64,000 nucleotides of DNA from Ignavibacteria bacterium. Its GTDB lineage: Bacteria > Bacteroidota > Ignavibacteria > Ch128b. The stretch covers positions 39,344-103,343 of the forward strand of contig VGVX01000004.1 of the NCBI GenBank assembly GCA_016873845.1, written 5' to 3'. The translations under genes were made by a program, and so were the position numbers. Positions within the stretch are counted from its first letter, which is position 1; each line of letters begins with the position of its first letter. The notes beneath the pieces are model-generated. The model was not told the DNA's origin. It did not search any database and was given only the letters and a program-made list of their open reading frames with translations. This document shows, piece by piece, positions 30,215 through 41,309 of the stretch.

Positions 30215-30511
30215 CTACCTTATAAATGAGTAATCAAAGAAAGTTAAACCAATAAAAATCGCAAGTGTTAAAAAAGCAATAAATACGAACATCCTGAACA
30301 CCTTGTCTTCAAATCTTAAGTGCATAAAAATCGTTAAGACCAATATACTTTTAATCGAGGCAATCAGCAGAGCAACGACAATTGTAAAATTACCTATATC
30401 AATTCCGGCAACAGCGACTGTAATCCCAGTAAAAGAAACTAAAGCCAGCCAAACCAATGCGTAAGTCCCGTAACCAATTACATGAGTTTTATTTTCATTG
30501 TGATGAGACAT
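30215..30511 (-). CDS. Cytochrome c oxidase subunit IV
   Basis: A 98-residue protein with three membrane helices, matching the prokaryotic oxidase subunit IV (COX4_pro) pattern, including ILVLTIFMHLRFEDK. Its role is structural. It lies six bases from coxB and seven from coxC. Confidence 0.85.
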   Translation of the reverse strand: MSHHNENKTHVIGYGTYALVWLALVSFTGITVAVAGIDIGNFTIVVALLIASIKSILVLTIFMHLRFEDKVFRMFVFIAFLTLAIFIGLTFFDYSFIR

Positions 30512-30518
30512 TTGTTCC

Positions 30519-31139
30519 TCAATGTATTAAATAAAATAATGGAAATAAGAAAATCCAAATGATATCTACAAGATGCCAATACAAACCCGAGTTTTCTAAT
30601 TTCACAAATGAATCTTTAGTTATATGATCTGTACGGATGAAATAAAGCATCACTGAGAGAATTATTACACCTATAATGACGTGCAGTCCGTGTAATCCTG
30701 TCATTACATAGTAAAGACCGAAGTAGAGAATCTCTCCATTTGTTTTGTTGATAAGTTCATTCCCTCCAGGATAGATTCCATGACTGAACTTTGCTCCCCA
30801 TTCAAAATATTTATTTACCATGAATGTTAGTGCAAGTGCAATGGTTAGTCCAATAAGGAGCATGGCAAGATTTTTATTTTGCTTTTGAATTGCAGTAATC
30901 GACATTGCCATTGTTAGACTACTGGTAAGAAGAACCAAAGTATTTACCATTCCGAGAAATGTATCTAATTCTTTCGCGGCTAAAGCAAACTCATTACTAT
31001 AAGTAAATCTATAGACTGCATAAACAATAAATAAACCACCAAACAATATTAATTCAGTGAATAAAAAGAGCCACATTCCAATGCGTGCACCTACATCGTC
31101 GCGGTGAATATGAACAGAAGCTTGAACTGATTGGCTCAC
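30519..31139 (-). CDS. coxC: Cytochrome c oxidase subunit III
   Basis: A 206-residue subunit III of the five-helix short form. GMWLFLFTELILFGGLF near the N-terminus and the late YWHLVDIIWIFLFPLFYL are family marks. The start is a GTG at 31139 that overlaps the coxA stop by four bases. Confidence 0.93.
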   Translation of the reverse strand: MSQSVQASVHIHRDDVGARIGMWLFLFTELILFGGLFIVYAVYRFTYSNEFALAAKELDTFLGMVNTLVLLTSSLTMAMSITAIQKQNKNLAMLLIGLTIALALTFMVNKYFEWGAKFSHGIYPGGNELINKTNGEILYFGLYYVMTGLHGLHVIIGVIILSVMLYFIRTDHITKDSFVKLENSGLYWHLVDIIWIFLFPLFYLIH

Positions 31140-32776
31140 TTCGACTCCTTTCTGTCTATTTCATATTTCGAATAATCGTAAGGATCTGTTTCGACTACTG
31201 GTATTTCATGAAAATTCTCCAGAATTGGAGGTGATTGAATTTTCCATTCAAGAGTTTCCCCTCCCCATGGATTCGCATCAGCTTTCCTCCCACGCTTTAA
31301 GGCAACAAAAAAGTTGATGAGCATGATCAATAATCCGAGTATTAAAATCCAACTTCCAACTGTTGAGATAAAATGATAAATGTGAAACTCAGGTAAATAA
31401 TCATAATACCTTCTCGGCATCCCTAAATAGCCGGCGATAAAAAGTGGAAAATATAAAGTATTGAAACCGAGTACAATCAATAGCCAGGCTGCTTTGGCAG
31501 CTTGCCGATTGAAGATTTTACCGAACATTTTTGGGAACCAATAATGAGCTGCCGCAAAAATTCCGAATCCTGTTCCGCCAAACATAACATAATGAAAATG
31601 TGCCACAATAAAAGAAGTATCGTGAATGTGAATGTTCAGCGCAAGAGTCGCTTGCATTATTCCAGTAAATCCGCCAATTGTAAAGTGAAAAATAAAAGCA
31701 AGTGCGAACAACATGGCAGGTTCGAGTTCAATCGATCCTTTGTACAATGTCGCAACCCAATTAAAGACTTTTATTGCACTTGGAATAGCGACAAGAAATG
31801 TTAATAAGGAAAAAATCCACATTGCAGTATCGCTCATACCGACAGTGAACATGTGATGCGCCCAAACAAGCGATCCGAATAGGGCAATTGCGAGACTTGA
31901 AAACGCTATAAACTTATAACCAAAAATCGTTCTGCGGGCAAAAACAGGAATCACTTCCGAAATTATTCCCATCGCAGGTAAAATCATAATATATACCGCA
32001 GGATGAGAGTAAATCCAAAATAGATGCTGGAATAAAATCGGATCACCACCCAGTGCAGGATCAAATATTCCCACTCCAAGAGTTCTTTCAATTATAACTA
32101 ATAGCAAGGTTATCCCGACAATTGGAGTTGCTAAAACTTGAACCCATCCGGTTGCATAAAGCGACCAAACAAACAGCGGCATTTTAAACCATTTCATCCC
32201 TGGCGCGCGTAATCGATGAACCGTTGTAACAAAATTTATTCCGGTTAAAATTGAAGAAAATCCCAAAACAAAAGCAGCAAACAACGCCGGAATTACATTC
32301 GTTGTTGTTCTGATACTGTATGGAATGTAAAACGTCCAGCCAGTATCGACCGGTCCTCCAGGCAGAAAAATTGAAATAACTGCAAGTAAACCACCGATCA
32401 AAAAGAGCCACCAGGAGAGTAAATTTATTCTTGGAAATGCAACATCTTTTGCTCCAATTAAAATTGGGAGAAAGAAATTTCCAAAAACAGCTGGCAGACC
32501 TGGAATGATAAAAAGAAATATCATAATCACTCCATGAAGAGTGAAAAGAGAATTGTAGGTCTGCGGATCCATAATGGTTTTGCCTGGTGAAATTAATTCC
32601 ATTCGCATCAAGAATCCTAAAAGCACTGCAACAGAGAAAAAGATCCCCATCGTGATCAAATACAAAATTCCAATGCGCTTATGATCAGTCGATAGAATCC
32701 AGGCAAAAATTCCTTTGTGCTTGCTTTTTACTTGTAAATAATCAGGCTCATTATGTTCTAAGACATGCGTACTCAT
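31136..32776 (-). CDS. coxA: Cytochrome c oxidase subunit I (A2-type heme-copper oxidase)
   Basis: A 546-residue, twelve-helix catalytic subunit that reduces oxygen at heme a3-CuB and pumps protons. The CuB histidine-tyrosine segment reads IYSHPAVYIM, with the YS pair in place of the glutamate of HPEVY; this is the A2 subtype seen in Rhodothermus-like caa3 oxidases. Heme ligands are in LHGVIM and HFHYVMFG. The C-terminal tail carries WGGETLEW. It overlaps both neighbours by four bases. Confidence 0.97.
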   Translation of the reverse strand: MSTHVLEHNEPDYLQVKSKHKGIFAWILSTDHKRIGILYLITMGIFFSVAVLLGFLMRMELISPGKTIMDPQTYNSLFTLHGVIMIFLFIIPGLPAVFGNFFLPILIGAKDVAFPRINLLSWWLFLIGGLLAVISIFLPGGPVDTGWTFYIPYSIRTTTNVIPALFAAFVLGFSSILTGINFVTTVHRLRAPGMKWFKMPLFVWSLYATGWVQVLATPIVGITLLLVIIERTLGVGIFDPALGGDPILFQHLFWIYSHPAVYIMILPAMGIISEVIPVFARRTIFGYKFIAFSSLAIALFGSLVWAHHMFTVGMSDTAMWIFSLLTFLVAIPSAIKVFNWVATLYKGSIELEPAMLFALAFIFHFTIGGFTGIMQATLALNIHIHDTSFIVAHFHYVMFGGTGFGIFAAAHYWFPKMFGKIFNRQAAKAAWLLIVLGFNTLYFPLFIAGYLGMPRRYYDYLPEFHIYHFISTVGSWILILGLLIMLINFFVALKRGRKADANPWGGETLEWKIQSPPILENFHEIPVVETDPYDYSKYEIDRKESK

Positions 32777-33564
32777 ATTTTTTTATCCTCAGTATTTCGG
32801 GATTTTTTTGGCTTGACTGTTAAGAATATTGCAAAAGCAATGACGCAAAAAATTATTCCTACGCCAATGATTCTTGTGATGTTCAATGCATACGTCCTTC
32901 CCTCTGGATCATACGCATAACAGAACTTTAGAAGTTTCGCAATTGTTGGTCCGACTTTACCTTCCGAAGCTTCGATGGTTGCCATCTTGATATTAAAAGG
33001 CAAGAAATCAATCCCTAAAAGATATCTGGTAATTTTTCCATCAGCAGATATGAAAATCAAGGCACCGGCATGAATAAACTGATCCTCTTCTTTTTTGTAG
33101 TAAAATCCAACAGCATCTGTTAAAGTTTTGACATTTAAGCTGTCACCTGTCATAAATCGCCAGTTTCCTGATTTGATTGGGTGTTCTAAAAGTTTGATAT
33201 AATTTATTTTTTTCGAAGCGGCTAATTGCGGTTTTTCAGTATGATCGAAACTTACTGTCAAGATTTGATAATCCTTGCCAAGTTCCAGATCAATTTTATT
33301 CACGTTTTCGGCAAGCTCCGTAAGCAAAGGTGTACAGATCCCTCTGCACTCATAGAAAACGAGATTCAAAATTGTTGGCTTCGAAACTATATCAGAAAGT
33401 TTTACGAGATATCCATCTTCATCGTAAAACTCCAAATTCATTGGAATATTTTTTCCGAGCTGTTCTTCAATTCCTACCTCTGGCTTTTTTTCTTGGGCAT
33501 ACAATGAAGCTTGAAGAAGCAACACTGTAAATAACAAAACTATTTTAGTAGTAATTATTTTCAT
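32773..33564 (-). CDS. SCO1/SenC-family copper chaperone
   Basis: A 263-residue exported protein with a signal peptide (first 23 residues ending YAQ), a thioredoxin-like fold with the copper-binding CRGIC motif (near residue 74), the partner histidine likely in FIHAGALIFIS, and a C-terminal membrane helix. It delivers copper to the CuA site of subunit II. The C-terminal anchor in place of the usual N-terminal one is slightly unusual. It lies four bases into the coxA start. Confidence 0.92.
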   Translation of the reverse strand: MKIITTKIVLLFTVLLLQASLYAQEKKPEVGIEEQLGKNIPMNLEFYDEDGYLVKLSDIVSKPTILNLVFYECRGICTPLLTELAENVNKIDLELGKDYQILTVSFDHTEKPQLAASKKINYIKLLEHPIKSGNWRFMTGDSLNVKTLTDAVGFYYKKEEDQFIHAGALIFISADGKITRYLLGIDFLPFNIKMATIEASEGKVGPTIAKLLKFCYAYDPEGRTYALNITRIIGVGIIFCVIAFAIFLTVKPKKSRNTEDKKI

Positions 33565-33565
33565 T

Positions 33566-34513
33566 TCAACTCCTCTTTTGTTCCCTCAATTTAAGTAAGT
33601 AATTGTAAAGATAATCCCATTGATGGGCATTTAGTTGAGCTATTTTGGGACTGAATCCATAGCTCAATGGTGTTTGAATGATAATTTTAAATACTTCAGT
33701 TTTTTGGTTTCTAGTAAAAGTCTCCGACGCTAAAAATCCGGCAAGTAATTTTTTATTCTGAAAGACTTTTTCAAAAAGTTCAATTTCCATGGCAGCAGTA
33801 CTGTTTGAAATATTTTCATAAATCTTTGTAATTTCTTCAGATTTCGATTGATTCTCTTCAAGGATTTTCTTCAGTGCTAATCTCACAGGTATTTGAGCCG
33901 AGGTTACTTTACCTTCCGAAAGTTTAAAGACTGAATTTAATTGTTGAAGTTCCTCCTCTGTGTCTTCTGGAAAATCCTCGGTAAACGTTCTTATGAAATG
34001 TATCATTGAAAAGCGATCTTCGGCTGTCATGTAATTATATGAAGGCATTCCGGTTTTCAAAATTCCTTCATCAAGGGTTTTATACATATCAGAAATTTTT
34101 CGCCCATTGATCCAATTTAAAGGTTGTGTAAAATTTCTCGGTTTAGGATTCATAACTACACCAGCAGCTCCATCACCTTTGCCCTCCTCACCATGGCACG
34201 ATGCACAATTATTCTTGTAAAATGTTCTTCCTTTCTCGATCAGTTCTGCATTTGGAACACTGATTTGCATAATATCAACAGGAGGAATATTGCTTGGCTG
34301 CATCATCGGCAAATCGGTTTCAGCAGATAAAGTGTCTGCTAAACTTGGAGGTACTCGATTTTTTGTCATGTCAGTCAGACTTGTGACATAATAAATTCCC
34401 AATCCAAGAAGGATTGCAAAAATATAAAAGTAACTATATCCAAAAAGTCTGATTGGATTTTTTATCAAATCTTTGAAATCAAGTTCTTCTTTTATTTGTG
34501 AATTGTGCATCAT
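33566..34513 (-). CDS. Membrane-anchored monoheme cytochrome c of the Act-Cox operon
   Basis: A 315-residue protein: one N-terminal membrane helix (about residues 28-46), then a class I cytochrome c domain with CASCHGEEGKGDG near residue 103 and a Met ligand likely in LKTGMPSYNY, then a helical C-terminal extension of about 140 residues without a known motif. It is probably the electron link between alternative complex III and the oxidase. ATG 34513 is chosen over the TTG one codon upstream. Confidence 0.85.
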   Translation of the reverse strand: MMHNSQIKEELDFKDLIKNPIRLFGYSYFYIFAILLGLGIYYVTSLTDMTKNRVPPSLADTLSAETDLPMMQPSNIPPVDIMQISVPNAELIEKGRTFYKNNCASCHGEEGKGDGAAGVVMNPKPRNFTQPLNWINGRKISDMYKTLDEGILKTGMPSYNYMTAEDRFSMIHFIRTFTEDFPEDTEEELQQLNSVFKLSEGKVTSAQIPVRLALKKILEENQSKSEEITKIYENISNSTAAMEIELFEKVFQNKKLLAGFLASETFTRNQKTEVFKIIIQTPLSYGFSPKIAQLNAHQWDYLYNYLLKLREQKRS

Positions 34514-34524
34514 CAATCCTAATT

Positions 34525-35712
34525 TTATAGATGAAAATCAAGTCCTCGTTTCAATTTCGGATCCCCAATCGGGATTAAATTCGTTCGATTGAATTTCCAA
34601 GTAAAAACCAAGATCAATAATCCGATTCCATGCAATGGAAATCCAAATTCTATCCAGCTAAATGAAAAAGATTTATAATGAGAAGGCATTACTAACCAAA
34701 AGATATCAAGATAGTGGGCAAATAAAATCCACAATGACATAACCTTCAATCGCTTTGTATCCATTTTCGATGACTGCGAAAGTAAGCCAACATATGGTAC
34801 AAGGAAATGAACTACTATCATTGCAAAAGAAACATACTCCCAGCCGTTCTGCCATCTGCTGATCATCCAAAACGTTTCTTCAGGGATGTTCGCATACCAA
34901 ATAAGCAGAAATTGACTGAATGCTATGTATGCCCAGAAATTAATGAACGCAAACATTAATGCACCCATACTGTAGAAATGATCTGGACGCAAAAGATTCG
35001 AAAAATATCCTTTCTCGTGGAGCAGCACTATTACGAATGTCCCAGATGCGAGAGCTGCAAGCATTGTTCCGGAAAAATAATAAACTCCAAAGATAGTTGA
35101 GAACCAATGTGGTTCAAGACTCATCAGCCAATCAATCGCAAAGAATGAAAGAGTAATTGCAAATACAGGAATAAAGAATCCAGAAATCCTGATATTCCAC
35201 CTAGTTAAAGACTGGTCTTTTGTCTTATCCTGCTTTTCAGAATTCCTTTTAATGAAGAAATAAAAAGCTGTCCAAATAGCGAAGAAAAACACAAATCTTA
35301 TAATAAAAAACGTTTCATTTAAATATGGGGATTTACCTTTCAAAACTTTATCCGCAGCAACTGCATCTGTGTGTGTCCAATGAAAGAGATCATGTAAATT
35401 AAAGAATAGCGGAAGTCCGAATAAAACTAAAAACGGAATTGAGAAGGCAAAGAATTCACTCACCCGACGCATTGGAGTGCTCCAGACTGCACCAGCGATG
35501 TATTCAAGAATAACCAAAAACAATGAACCTATACCAATGCTTGATAAAAACATGAATGTGATTAAATTCGAATATGCATTTCTGGTTTGATCGACTAACG
35601 CCCCAGCGATTACAATTAGCAATCCGGTTATTAAAAGGAAAAATCCAATTCGAGTGACTGAACCATGTAATTTTTTGTGTTCATAATTCACAGTAAAATT
35701 TTCGTTATTCAT
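34525..35712 (-). CDS. actF: Alternative complex III subunit ActF
   Basis: A 395-residue polytopic membrane protein of about ten helices, matching the quinol:cytochrome c oxidoreductase subunit ActF, a shortened NrfD-like paralog of ActC. Motif-like segments are FSIPFLVLFGLPLFF and WMVLP-like ends; no cofactor motif is expected. It overlaps the ActDE gene by four bases. Its position directly after ActDE matches the conserved A-B-C-D-E-F order. Confidence 0.88.
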   Translation of the reverse strand: MNNENFTVNYEHKKLHGSVTRIGFFLLITGLLIVIAGALVDQTRNAYSNLITFMFLSSIGIGSLFLVILEYIAGAVWSTPMRRVSEFFAFSIPFLVLFGLPLFFNLHDLFHWTHTDAVAADKVLKGKSPYLNETFFIIRFVFFFAIWTAFYFFIKRNSEKQDKTKDQSLTRWNIRISGFFIPVFAITLSFFAIDWLMSLEPHWFSTIFGVYYFSGTMLAALASGTFVIVLLHEKGYFSNLLRPDHFYSMGALMFAFINFWAYIAFSQFLLIWYANIPEETFWMISRWQNGWEYVSFAMIVVHFLVPYVGLLSQSSKMDTKRLKVMSLWILFAHYLDIFWLVMPSHYKSFSFSWIEFGFPLHGIGLLILVFTWKFNRTNLIPIGDPKLKRGLDFHL

Positions 35713-36848
35713 TTTAAATCACTCTCTTTCGCATTGACAGCACTCTGCAAGACACGAATATAATTTACAACAGCCCAGCGTTCTTCGATTGAAATCTGCT
35801 GAGCGTGAGAAGGCATCACGTTCTGCCCGTCTGTTATTACATGAAATATAGCTCCGTCGCTCCAAGTTCTTACTTTTTCCGAATGAAGAGTAGGCGGATT
35901 CGGAAACTGTCCTTTCAGTCTGCTGTCTCCTTTACCAAAATTTCCATGACAAGGCGAACAGAATATTTCAAACTTCTCTTTACCGATTTTCAAATTAATT
36001 TCAGTCATCGGTAAAGAATTTATTAGATATCTCGCAGCATTTTCCGGCTGACCTTTAAATTTGTAAGGCGTGAAACCGCGCGAGATGGCTCCCTCAACAG
36101 GTTCACGCATTCCAAATCCATCTGCAAAAAATTCATTCTTCGATTGTGGATTAACACGATCTTGTTCCACCATCCAATTAAATGGAGACATGAATAATAA
36201 TTTATTCAAAGTAAAGTAAGTTGCACCTGAAACAACAGCAGCCGTAACAATAAGAAACAAAATAAACTTTGGATTGAAAATCTTGTTATCAGTCCGGAGT
36301 TCCTCTCCATCGTAATGAATTGAGAAAACCTCGCTTGCCCCAAGTGATTTGAGGAATGATGTTACTTTATTCTCATCAAACTGCAGGTCTATCGATTGAA
36401 TTGTTAATCCATATTTATCTGCAGAAACTTTTTTCATATAATCTGTATCGTGCAGAGGATGAGAATTATTAGGGAATTTAAACATGACGAACAACATTCC
36501 GACGACAGTAAAAATCGCTGCTGAAAGCACAGTGACTTCAAATGTCACAGGAATGAACGCTGGAAGCTGAAATAATGGTTTGCCTCCGATTACAAGAGGA
36601 TATTCAATCACGTTCACCCACCACATAAATGCAAGTGCAAATGCAGCTCCAGATAATCCAAATATTAATGTTATAAACCCAAGTTTCGAGGGTTTTAAAT
36701 TCATCGCTTGGTTCATCCCATGTAGTGGATATGGAGAGTGAACGTCGAATTTTTTATAACCTGCATTTACTGTTTCTTCACTAGCGTGAATAATTTCATT
36801 TGGAGTATTAAATAAGCCTGAAACCGAATATAAAGTTTTATTATTCAT
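35709..36848 (-). CDS. Fused ActD-ActE: DUF3341 membrane subunit with cytochrome c domain
   Basis: A 379-residue protein. Residues 1-180 are an ActD-like DUF3341 domain with two membrane helices (near 57-80 and 100-125) and the VHSPYPLHGM motif. A third membrane helix near 195-215 leads to a cytochrome c domain with CSPCHGNFGKGD near residue 300 and a Met ligand in GQNVMPSHA. In most alternative complex III operons ActD and the monoheme ActE are separate genes in this order, so this is a fusion. It shares one base with the ActC stop. Confidence 0.88.
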   Translation of the reverse strand: MNNKTLYSVSGLFNTPNEIIHASEETVNAGYKKFDVHSPYPLHGMNQAMNLKPSKLGFITLIFGLSGAAFALAFMWWVNVIEYPLVIGGKPLFQLPAFIPVTFEVTVLSAAIFTVVGMLFVMFKFPNNSHPLHDTDYMKKVSADKYGLTIQSIDLQFDENKVTSFLKSLGASEVFSIHYDGEELRTDNKIFNPKFILFLIVTAAVVSGATYFTLNKLLFMSPFNWMVEQDRVNPQSKNEFFADGFGMREPVEGAISRGFTPYKFKGQPENAARYLINSLPMTEINLKIGKEKFEIFCSPCHGNFGKGDSRLKGQFPNPPTLHSEKVRTWSDGAIFHVITDGQNVMPSHAQQISIEERWAVVNYIRVLQSAVNAKESDLK

Positions 36849-38218
36849 TAGTGTCGACCTCCATGCGTTGGCTGCGCACCATCAATTACAGCTTTCACTT
36901 CGGAAAGTGAAACAACCGGCACAGTCTTAATGAATAATAACAACAAAGTGAAAAACAATCCGAAGCTTCCAATAAATATTCCTATATCAAAAATTGAAGG
37001 TATGTAATGCCCCCAGCTTGAAGGGAGATAATCACGTGATAGCGATGTGACTACAATGACAAATCGTTCGAACCACATTCCGACATTCACAAGCACACCA
37101 ATAATGAACATCACAACAATCGATCTTCGCAATTTTTTAAACCAGAAGAATTGTGGAATTAATACATTACAACTGACCATAATCCAATAAGCCCAAGCAT
37201 ATGGACCGAGAGCCCGATTCAAAAAAACAAATTGCTCAGTCGCATTTCCGCTGTACCATGCGATGAAAAATTCCATTGCATAAGCATAGCCGACCATTAA
37301 TCCGGTGGTCAGCATGACTTTATTCATCTTTTCAAGATGATCTAGTGTTATGATGTGTTTCAGATTGAAAATTTTCCTTATGAGGATCAGCATATTTTGC
37401 ACCATAGCAAATCCAGAGAATACAGCTCCTGCTACAAAGTATGGCGGGAAAATCGTTGTATGCCAACCTGGGATCACAGAAACTGCAAAATCAAAACTCA
37501 CTATTGTATGAACCGAGAGAACTAGCGGTGTTGCGAATCCAGCCAGAATCAAATACGCCATTTCATAATGCTGCCAATGCCGGTTTGAATGTCTCCAACC
37601 CAAACTAAAGATGGAGTAAATTATTTTTTTGATTTTACTTGTTGCTCGATCCCGCAAAGTCGCAAAGTCTGGAATTAATCCCACATACCAAAAGATAAGT
37701 GAAACAGTAAAATAAGTTGACACCGCAAAAACATCCCAAAGTAACGGCGAAGTAAAATTCACCCATAATGAATGTTGATTTGGGTATGGCATCAGATATC
37801 CATCCAGCCATGGGCGACCGGTGTGGATCAATGGAAATAATCCTGCACACATAACTGCAAATATTGTCATCGCTTCGGCAAAACGTGCGATGCCTGTTCG
37901 CCATCTCTGCCGAAGTAAAAATAAAATTGCTGAAATCAGTGTACCTGCATGTCCGATTCCAACCCAAAAAACAAAATTAACAATGTCAAATCCCCATCCA
38001 ACCGGTTGATTGACACCCCAAGCACCAACACCAAAAATAAAAGTGACAGCAAGACTTATTATTCCAACAAGCAGCATGGTACCTGAAATCGAAATGGCAA
38101 CATACCATGAAGTGGTCGGTTTAGTATCGAGAGGACGAGTAACAACATCATCAATTGCTGCGAGGGTTGGTTTGCCTTCTACAACTGATGGTTCAATTGA
38201 ATAATCAATACTTCGCAC
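36848..38218 (-). CDS. actC: Alternative complex III subunit ActC (NrfD-like, quinol binding)
   Basis: A 456-residue NrfD/PsrC-like integral membrane protein with about ten helices; it holds the probable quinol site next to ActB. Recognisable segments are [20 protein letters not shown] and [17 protein letters not shown]. The start is a GTG at 38218 overlapping the ActB stop. It is larger than NrfD itself, as expected of ActC. Confidence 0.93.
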   Translation of the reverse strand: MRSIDYSIEPSVVEGKPTLAAIDDVVTRPLDTKPTTSWYVAISISGTMLLVGIISLAVTFIFGVGAWGVNQPVGWGFDIVNFVFWVGIGHAGTLISAILFLLRQRWRTGIARFAEAMTIFAVMCAGLFPLIHTGRPWLDGYLMPYPNQHSLWVNFTSPLLWDVFAVSTYFTVSLIFWYVGLIPDFATLRDRATSKIKKIIYSIFSLGWRHSNRHWQHYEMAYLILAGFATPLVLSVHTIVSFDFAVSVIPGWHTTIFPPYFVAGAVFSGFAMVQNMLILIRKIFNLKHIITLDHLEKMNKVMLTTGLMVGYAYAMEFFIAWYSGNATEQFVFLNRALGPYAWAYWIMVSCNVLIPQFFWFKKLRRSIVVMFIIGVLVNVGMWFERFVIVVTSLSRDYLPSSWGHYIPSIFDIGIFIGSFGLFFTLLLLFIKTVPVVSLSEVKAVIDGAQPTHGGRH

Positions 38219-41200
38219 TAAACTTCCTCCGAATGAGTATTTCGTAACTTAGCAATATATGTCACATTAGGCCGGACATTAATTTCTTCTAAAACATGAT
38301 AACCGAGTTCATGCTTACGCAGCATTGATACGATTGAATTTGGATCGTTCACGTCTCCAAATTCAATTGCCAGCGATGGACATGCGACTTGACATGCGGT
38401 CATTACATCAATTCCTTTTAGTTCTCTTCCTTCTTCAACAGCAATTTGCCGAGCTTCCATAATTCTCTGAATACAAAACGTACACTTCTCCATTACACCG
38501 CGTGACCTGACTGTAACTTCAGGATTGTTCAACAAGCTAATTGGCTGTTGAGAATAATATCCTTCTTCGAAGGTCTCTCGGAAATCCAAAAAATTGAATC
38601 GGCGAACTTTGTAAGGGCAGTTATTAGAGCAATATCTTGTTCCAACACAACGATTGTATGCCATTTGATTCAATCCATCAGGACTGTGATTAGTTGCTGC
38701 AACGGGGCAAACATTCTCACATGGTGCGTGATCACAGTGCTGACAAAGCATCGGCTGATTGCTGACTATTGGTTCGTCAAGAGTCCCGGAGTAGTACCGA
38801 TCAATTCTCATCCAATGCATCTCACGACCTTTTTCCACTTGCTCTTTTCCTACAACAGGAATATTATTTTCGGAAATACAAGCACTCACACAACCGCTGC
38901 ATCCAATACACTTATTCAGATCGATTGCCATCCCCCATTTTAAGCCATTGTATTCAACCTCATTTGTGATGCTGAATACATCGTGTTTTTCTTTTTGGAT
39001 GAATTTTGGATCATTCAAATACTGCTGAACTGTTCCCTCTTGAATTATTTTTCGCTTTCGATGAATATCTTTTACGAATTCATCATCGAGTGCATGATGC
39101 TCTTGTGCAGTAACCAAGTTGTACTTACGAGAAGTTTTACTAATCGAGGCAGGTAAATAAAATATTGGCGAATTGTCACTAAAATTAATCAATGCATTTG
39201 CATTTACTCCAACATTTTTACCAACTTCACCGCAGACAGTCCTCCCATAACCAAGCTCAATTGAAATCAATCCATCAGATTGTCCTGCTTGAATAAAACA
39301 TGGAACAGAAATTTTCTTATCATCGGATTCGATCTCAATTACATCATTATCTTCAAGCTTAAATTCCTTTGCAGTTTTTGGTGAAACGGCTGCATAATTA
39401 TCCCAAACAATTTTTGAAACAGGATGCGGAATTTCTTGAAGCCAGCCATTATTTGCGAACCTTCCATCACTTGAGTTTTGCCCCTCTACTAAATGAACAT
39501 AGAAATTATTTTGTTTTACTTCACGGGTAAATAAACTATCACTACTAATACTCAACTTATTTGTTTGAGGTTTATTTTCAGTAACAGTTACGATTCCATC
39601 GTGCAGTGATGCATACCAAAAAGAGGTGAAATCAGAGAGCAATTTCAACGATGGATAAAACTCTTTTTCCCATCGCTGACGGATAAATTCATGATAGTTT
39701 TTTTCATCAAAGGAACCAGTCAACCATGTTAAAAGAATTGATTCCTTTTGCCGAGTTTTATAAATCGGGGAAATTACTGGTTGCTGCAGACTGATTATAC
39801 CGCTTCGAGTTTGATAATCTCCCCATGACTCCAATAAATTATTTATTGGCAGAACATAATGGCATAATTCGGAAGTTTCATTTTTACTTTCTGTTAAGCC
39901 AATGGAAATTCCAACTTTCTTCAATTGATTTGCAAAATCTAGACTTGGGAAATGATAAGTTGGATTAGTATCGTAAAATATTACTGCACCGACTTCGCCT
40001 TTGCCCATTTTTTGTACAAGTCCATTAATATCATTACTGGAAGTCTCCAGCTGAAAACTCATCTGCGAAGATTTCTCATCATAGAGTTTGGAACTTCCTA
40101 ATACATCATTTAAAATGTTCAGAACGATATGAGTTTGCTCACTTAAACTGTTTCCTCCCAATATGATTGATTTGCCCTGATTAGCTATCAAATCTCCGAC
40201 AAGATTATTGATGGAATTCGGATCAAACGAATGTTTTTTAACGAAATCAATCAAAGAATATTTTTTAAGTTCACTAAGAACCGATGAATCAATTCCATTT
40301 GTTCGAAGCCCTCGGTTTAGAACGAGTTCACTCAACAAGCTCATTGCAAATTCAAATTGGAAATCAGGTCTCAACCGCAGACGATAATCAGCATTCATTC
40401 CAGTCAAGCTCATTCTTCCCTCTATCACATACAAGCGATTGAAATCATTTGGACTATCGATATCGCGTTGCTGAGTGAACTGACGAATATTTTCAATTAC
40501 ACTGCCATCCGTTGCAAGAAAATCTGAATCAAGAGATAAAATTATTTTTGCTTCATTTAAGCGTATAACTGGTAAATTCAAATTCCCATAACATTTCTGC
40601 CATGCTAAAAGCTTGTTTGCCTCCGAAAACAATTCGTACGTATATATCTTTGCATTTGGAAAAACTTTTACGAATCCATCAAAAAGCTTTTTGGCTGAGG
40701 GTGAATAATTCGTGTGAGCTACTAATGCAATTTCTTTATTTGCTGATACAGATTGTTTTAATTTTTCGATGATCTTCTTGTCAACTTCTTCCCAATTCTT
40801 TTCAATGAATGAAGAATTCGTTGCTTTTTCAATTGGATGTCTTAATCTCTCCGGATCGTAGAGATTTAGAATGTTTGCTTGGCCCTTATTACAGATCTTT
40901 CCCTTATTAACTGGATGATCTGGGTTCCCATCGATCTTTATTGGCCTGCCTTCGCGAGTCTTAACTAAAATTCCACAGTTTTGCTTACATAAATTGCATG
41001 TCGAAGCATAATAATTTGCTTTGCCAATCGTGATTTCTTCGGGTTTGTTCGTATAAGGAACAATCTCTCCTTTGTCTCTGTAATCGGTGCATGCTGTAAC
41101 GGTCACTGCAGCCGATGCGGATAATAATGCTAAAAATTTCCTGCGGGAGAGAATTGGTAATTCGGAAACATCGAATTCATCAGTCGCACCATTTATAAAT

Positions 41201-41301
41201 TCATTCTGCTTTATCTCAACAATTGAACTTGAGTCTTGATACTCACCAATACTTTTCCAATGCGAATTTACAGAATTTTGCTCTGAAGGTTTTTTACTCA
41301 T
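38218..41301 (-). CDS. actB: Alternative complex III subunit ActB (molybdopterin-like plus 4-cluster ferredoxin)
   Basis: A protein of about 1027 residues. A twin-arginine signal ([17 protein letters not shown]) ends in an AC lipobox-like site near residue 72. An N-terminal [12 protein letters not shown] cluster motif opens a molybdopterin oxidoreductase-like domain; in characterised ActB this part holds no molybdenum. The C-terminus has four ferredoxin motifs: [37 protein letters not shown] and CTFCIQRI with CQVACP. It faces the periplasm and wires electrons within the complex. ATG 41301 is preferred over the TTG before it. Confidence 0.95.
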   Translation of the reverse strand: MSKKPSEQNSVNSHWKSIGEYQDSSSIVEIKQNEFINGATDEFDVSELPILSRRKFLALLSASAAVTVTACTDYRDKGEIVPYTNKPEEITIGKANYYASTCNLCKQNCGILVKTREGRPIKIDGNPDHPVNKGKICNKGQANILNLYDPERLRHPIEKATNSSFIEKNWEEVDKKIIEKLKQSVSANKEIALVAHTNYSPSAKKLFDGFVKVFPNAKIYTYELFSEANKLLAWQKCYGNLNLPVIRLNEAKIILSLDSDFLATDGSVIENIRQFTQQRDIDSPNDFNRLYVIEGRMSLTGMNADYRLRLRPDFQFEFAMSLLSELVLNRGLRTNGIDSSVLSELKKYSLIDFVKKHSFDPNSINNLVGDLIANQGKSIILGGNSLSEQTHIVLNILNDVLGSSKLYDEKSSQMSFQLETSSNDINGLVQKMGKGEVGAVIFYDTNPTYHFPSLDFANQLKKVGISIGLTESKNETSELCHYVLPINNLLESWGDYQTRSGIISLQQPVISPIYKTRQKESILLTWLTGSFDEKNYHEFIRQRWEKEFYPSLKLLSDFTSFWYASLHDGIVTVTENKPQTNKLSISSDSLFTREVKQNNFYVHLVEGQNSSDGRFANNGWLQEIPHPVSKIVWDNYAAVSPKTAKEFKLEDNDVIEIESDDKKISVPCFIQAGQSDGLISIELGYGRTVCGEVGKNVGVNANALINFSDNSPIFYLPASISKTSRKYNLVTAQEHHALDDEFVKDIHRKRKIIQEGTVQQYLNDPKFIQKEKHDVFSITNEVEYNGLKWGMAIDLNKCIGCSGCVSACISENNIPVVGKEQVEKGREMHWMRIDRYYSGTLDEPIVSNQPMLCQHCDHAPCENVCPVAATNHSPDGLNQMAYNRCVGTRYCSNNCPYKVRRFNFLDFRETFEEGYYSQQPISLLNNPEVTVRSRGVMEKCTFCIQRIMEARQIAVEEGRELKGIDVMTACQVACPSLAIEFGDVNDPNSIVSMLRKHELGYHVLEEINVRPNVTYIAKLRNTHSEEV

Positions 41302-41309
41302 CAACTACC

